This document shows, piece after piece, positions 62,567 through 64,000 of a stretch of 64,000 nucleotides of DNA. Position 1 is the stretch's first letter. Every line of letters begins with the position of its first letter. Source of the DNA: Streptomyces sp. CB02261 (lineage in GTDB: Bacteria > Actinomycetota > Actinomycetes > Streptomycetales > Streptomycetaceae); assembly GCF_001905665.1 (NCBI RefSeq), contig NZ_LIVX01000001.1, positions 682,001-746,000 on the forward strand, read 5' to 3'. The translations under genes and the position numbers were made by a program. The notes under the pieces were generated by a model that did not search any database, was not told where the DNA came from, and was given only the letters and a program-made list of their open reading frames with translations.

Positions 62567-63454
62567 TCAGCCCGCGACCGGGTACATCGCCCCCCGGCGT
62601 CCCTCGGGAGACACCAGCCACTCCAACTTGGCCGCCGTGTCGGCCTCCGGCAGCGGCGTGTGCATCACGATCACCAGGTCCGGCCGGGCCGGGACCCTCA
62701 GCTGGGTCGCCTCGACGACCAGCGTGCCGACCAGCGGATGCTCCATCTCCTTGCGGTTCTGGCCGCCCGGCAGGATGTCCCGCCGCTCCCACAGTTCGGC
62801 GAACTCCGGGCTCAGCGCCTTGGCCTCCTCGACCACCGCCCGGAACCCCTCGTCGTCCGGGCACTCCGAGCACGCCGAACGGAACTGCGCGACGACCTTC
62901 GGCGCCAGCTCCTCCCAGTGGCCCATCCGCGAGCGGTAGAGCGGGTCGGTGAAGAAGTCCACCAGGCAGTTCTGCGAGATCTCCGGCCGCATCCCGAGGA
63001 CGATCGCCGCCGCGTCGTTGTACAGGACCGTGTTCCAGTACACGTCCATGATGTGCGCCGGGAACGGCATCCACGCGTCGATGAGGCGCCGCAGCCCCTC
63101 GCACATGTCCCGGTCCTCCGGAGCCGCCTCCAGGGCCGGCGGGTTCAGCGCCGCCAGGACGTACAGATGGCGCCGTTCCGCCGGGCTCAGCCGCAGCACC
63201 CGCGCCACCGAGTCGAGCACCTGCGGCGAGACCGTGATGTCCCGGCCCTGCTCCAGCCACTGGTACCAGGAGACCCCGACGCCCGCGAGGACCGCGACCT
63301 CCTCCCGGCGCAGCCCCGGCGTGCGGCGCCGTGTGCCACCGTCCGGGAGCCCGGCCTCGGCCGGGCTCACCCGGGCCCGACGGCTCATCAGGAACTCACG
63401 CAGCTCCCCGAGTCGGTGCTGCTTCGCGGTGGTGCTCTCGAGAGCGGTGGCCAC
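62567..63454 (-). CDS. XRE-type helix-turn-helix regulator with MmyB-like ligand domain (second copy)
   Basis: This 295-residue protein is a paralogue of the regulator at 33996-34961. The helix-turn-helix (about 15-90) has TPGLRREEVAVLAGVGVSWYQWLEQGRDI. The MmyB-like domain includes WMPFPAHIMDVYWNTVLYNDAAA and the closing HTPLPEADTAAKLEWLVSPEG. GTG 63454 follows GGGGGAGG. It diverges from an MFS gene and presumably controls it. The C-terminal repeat of the first copy is absent. Confidence 0.88.
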   Translation of the reverse strand: MATALESTTAKQHRLGELREFLMSRRARVSPAEAGLPDGGTRRRTPGLRREEVAVLAGVGVSWYQWLEQGRDITVSPQVLDSVARVLRLSPAERRHLYVLAALNPPALEAAPEDRDMCEGLRRLIDAWMPFPAHIMDVYWNTVLYNDAAAIVLGMRPEISQNCLVDFFTDPLYRSRMGHWEELAPKVVAQFRSACSECPDDEGFRAVVEEAKALSPEFAELWERRDILPGGQNRKEMEHPLVGTLVVEATQLRVPARPDLVIVMHTPLPEADTAAKLEWLVSPEGRRGAMYPVAG

Positions 63455-63493
63455 GTGTGCTTCCTCCCCCTGGATGCCTGGTGGTACGACCAA

Positions 63494-63502
63494 CAGGATA
63501 AG
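63494..63502 (+). promoter_or_regulatory. CAGGATAAG promoter element before the second MFS gene
   Basis: This nonamer is identical to that at 35023-35031 and lies 52 bases before its MFS start, the same distance as there. CAGGAT is a plausible -10 hexamer. Confidence 0.5.
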
Positions 63503-63545
63503 TTCCCGCTCCCCAGCCTTGTTCCCGCGCGCCGAGGGTGGGGGC

Positions 63546-64000
63546 ATGGCAACCCTCACCCCTCCCTCAGCCGACCCCGCCGCCCCGGCCGCTCCCCCGG
63601 CCCTCACCGGCCGCACCCGGCTCATCCTCTTCGTGCTGTGCGCCGCCCAGTTCATGGTCGCGCTCGACTTCTCCGTACTGAACGTGGCACTGCCGGTCCT
63701 CGGCGCCGACCTCGGCTTCGGCCGGTCCGCCCTCCAGTGGGCCGTCACCGCCTTCGCGCTGCCCGCCGGCGGGTTCCTGCTCCTCTTCGGCCGCGTCGGC
63801 GACCTCTACGGACGCAAGAAGCTGTTCCTCGCCGGGCTCGCCCTCTTCGGCGTGGCCTCGCTGCTCGCCACCTTCGCCTGGAACCCGGCCGCCTTCCTCG
63901 CCGGACGTGCCCTGCAGGGCGTCGGCGCCGCCGCGATCGTGCCCACCGGCATGTCCCTGCTGACCACCGCGTTCCCCGAAGGGCCGCTGCGGGACCGGGC
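63546..64000 (+). CDS. MFS drug-type exporter, truncated by the window edge
   Basis: The first 151 codons are present. Helix 1 has QFMVALDFSVLNVALPVL, as in the EmrB/QacA group, and motif A follows helix 2 (GRVGDLYGRKKLFLAGLALFG). GRALQGVGAAAIVPTGMSLL belongs to helix 4-5. It diverges from the XRE regulator at 62567 and resembles the MFS gene at 35075. The substrate is unknown. Confidence 0.88.
   Translation, partial: MATLTPPSADPAAPAAPPALTGRTRLILFVLCAAQFMVALDFSVLNVALPVLGADLGFGRSALQWAVTAFALPAGGFLLLFGRVGDLYGRKKLFLAGLALFGVASLLATFAWNPAAFLAGRALQGVGAAAIVPTGMSLLTTAFPEGPLRDR

Overview
The window is a GC-rich, gene-dense piece of an actinobacterial chromosome, almost certainly from a Streptomyces. 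Evidence: strong G/C bias at third codon positions, many GTG starts, four-base ATGA/GTGA gene overlaps, a leuA leader peptide of the Streptomyces type, and a gene order (nasA, nirBD, ppdK, dus, glyS, znuACB-zur, uppS, recO, leuA, M4 protease, era) that matches from memory the SCO2470-SCO2540 part of the S. coelicolor chromosome. That synteny is recalled, not searched. No tRNA, rRNA, CRISPR array, insertion sequence or phage gene was seen.

1-12.5 kb. The 5' part of a dGTPase gene runs off the left edge. Then come a sirohydrochlorin chelatase, an acetyltransferase divergent from an aquaporin-like channel, a SanA-like protein and the assimilatory nitrate reductase nasA. Facing nasA is a four-gene leftward operon: NAD(P)H-dependent FMN reductase, two half-ABC exporters and a CutA-GGCT fusion, headed by a SoxR-type promoter.

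12.5-23 kb. A right-handed beta-helix protein and a small protein share an unusual 25-residue motif and form a candidate signalling pair. A sortase with a neighbouring surface protein, a TSUP permease and a ferric-reductase-like flavoprotein follow. Next is a flavoprotein-nirB-nirD operon. GlnR-like sites before the chelatase, nasA and nirB tie nitrate reductase, nitrite reductase and sirohaem supply into one nitrogen-responsive circuit.

23-38.7 kb. Accessory and stress genes: a TetR-controlled MFS exporter, SDR, glyoxalase-fold protein, truncated haemoglobin, Tat-exported PhoX-type protein, ArsR-type regulator, pyruvate phosphate dikinase (with tandem palindromic repeats after it), tRNA-dihydrouridine synthase, a divergent XRE-MFS pair, and an aldo/keto reductase with its TetR regulator.

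38.7-58 kb. Mostly conserved core: glyS, the zinc importer znuACB with Zur boxes and zur, uppS and recO, a ferredoxin-NADP reductase behind an iron-box-like site, a LuxR-type regulator, a covalent flavoprotein oxidase, a TerB-like protein, leuA with its leader peptide, a thermolysin-like protease with its emfourin inhibitor, and era, whose 3' end is duplicated downstream.

58-64 kb. Between era and a cytidine-deaminase-like gene lies a block of secreted proteins: a WxL-interacting (DUF916-type) membrane protein, a WxL-domain protein and a small related secreted protein. Two of these and the surface-protein gene at 14.9 kb have the same palindrome (CTGAYG-N3-CRTCRG) upstream, so they may be co-regulated. 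The window ends with a lipoprotein gene and a second divergent XRE-MFS pair.
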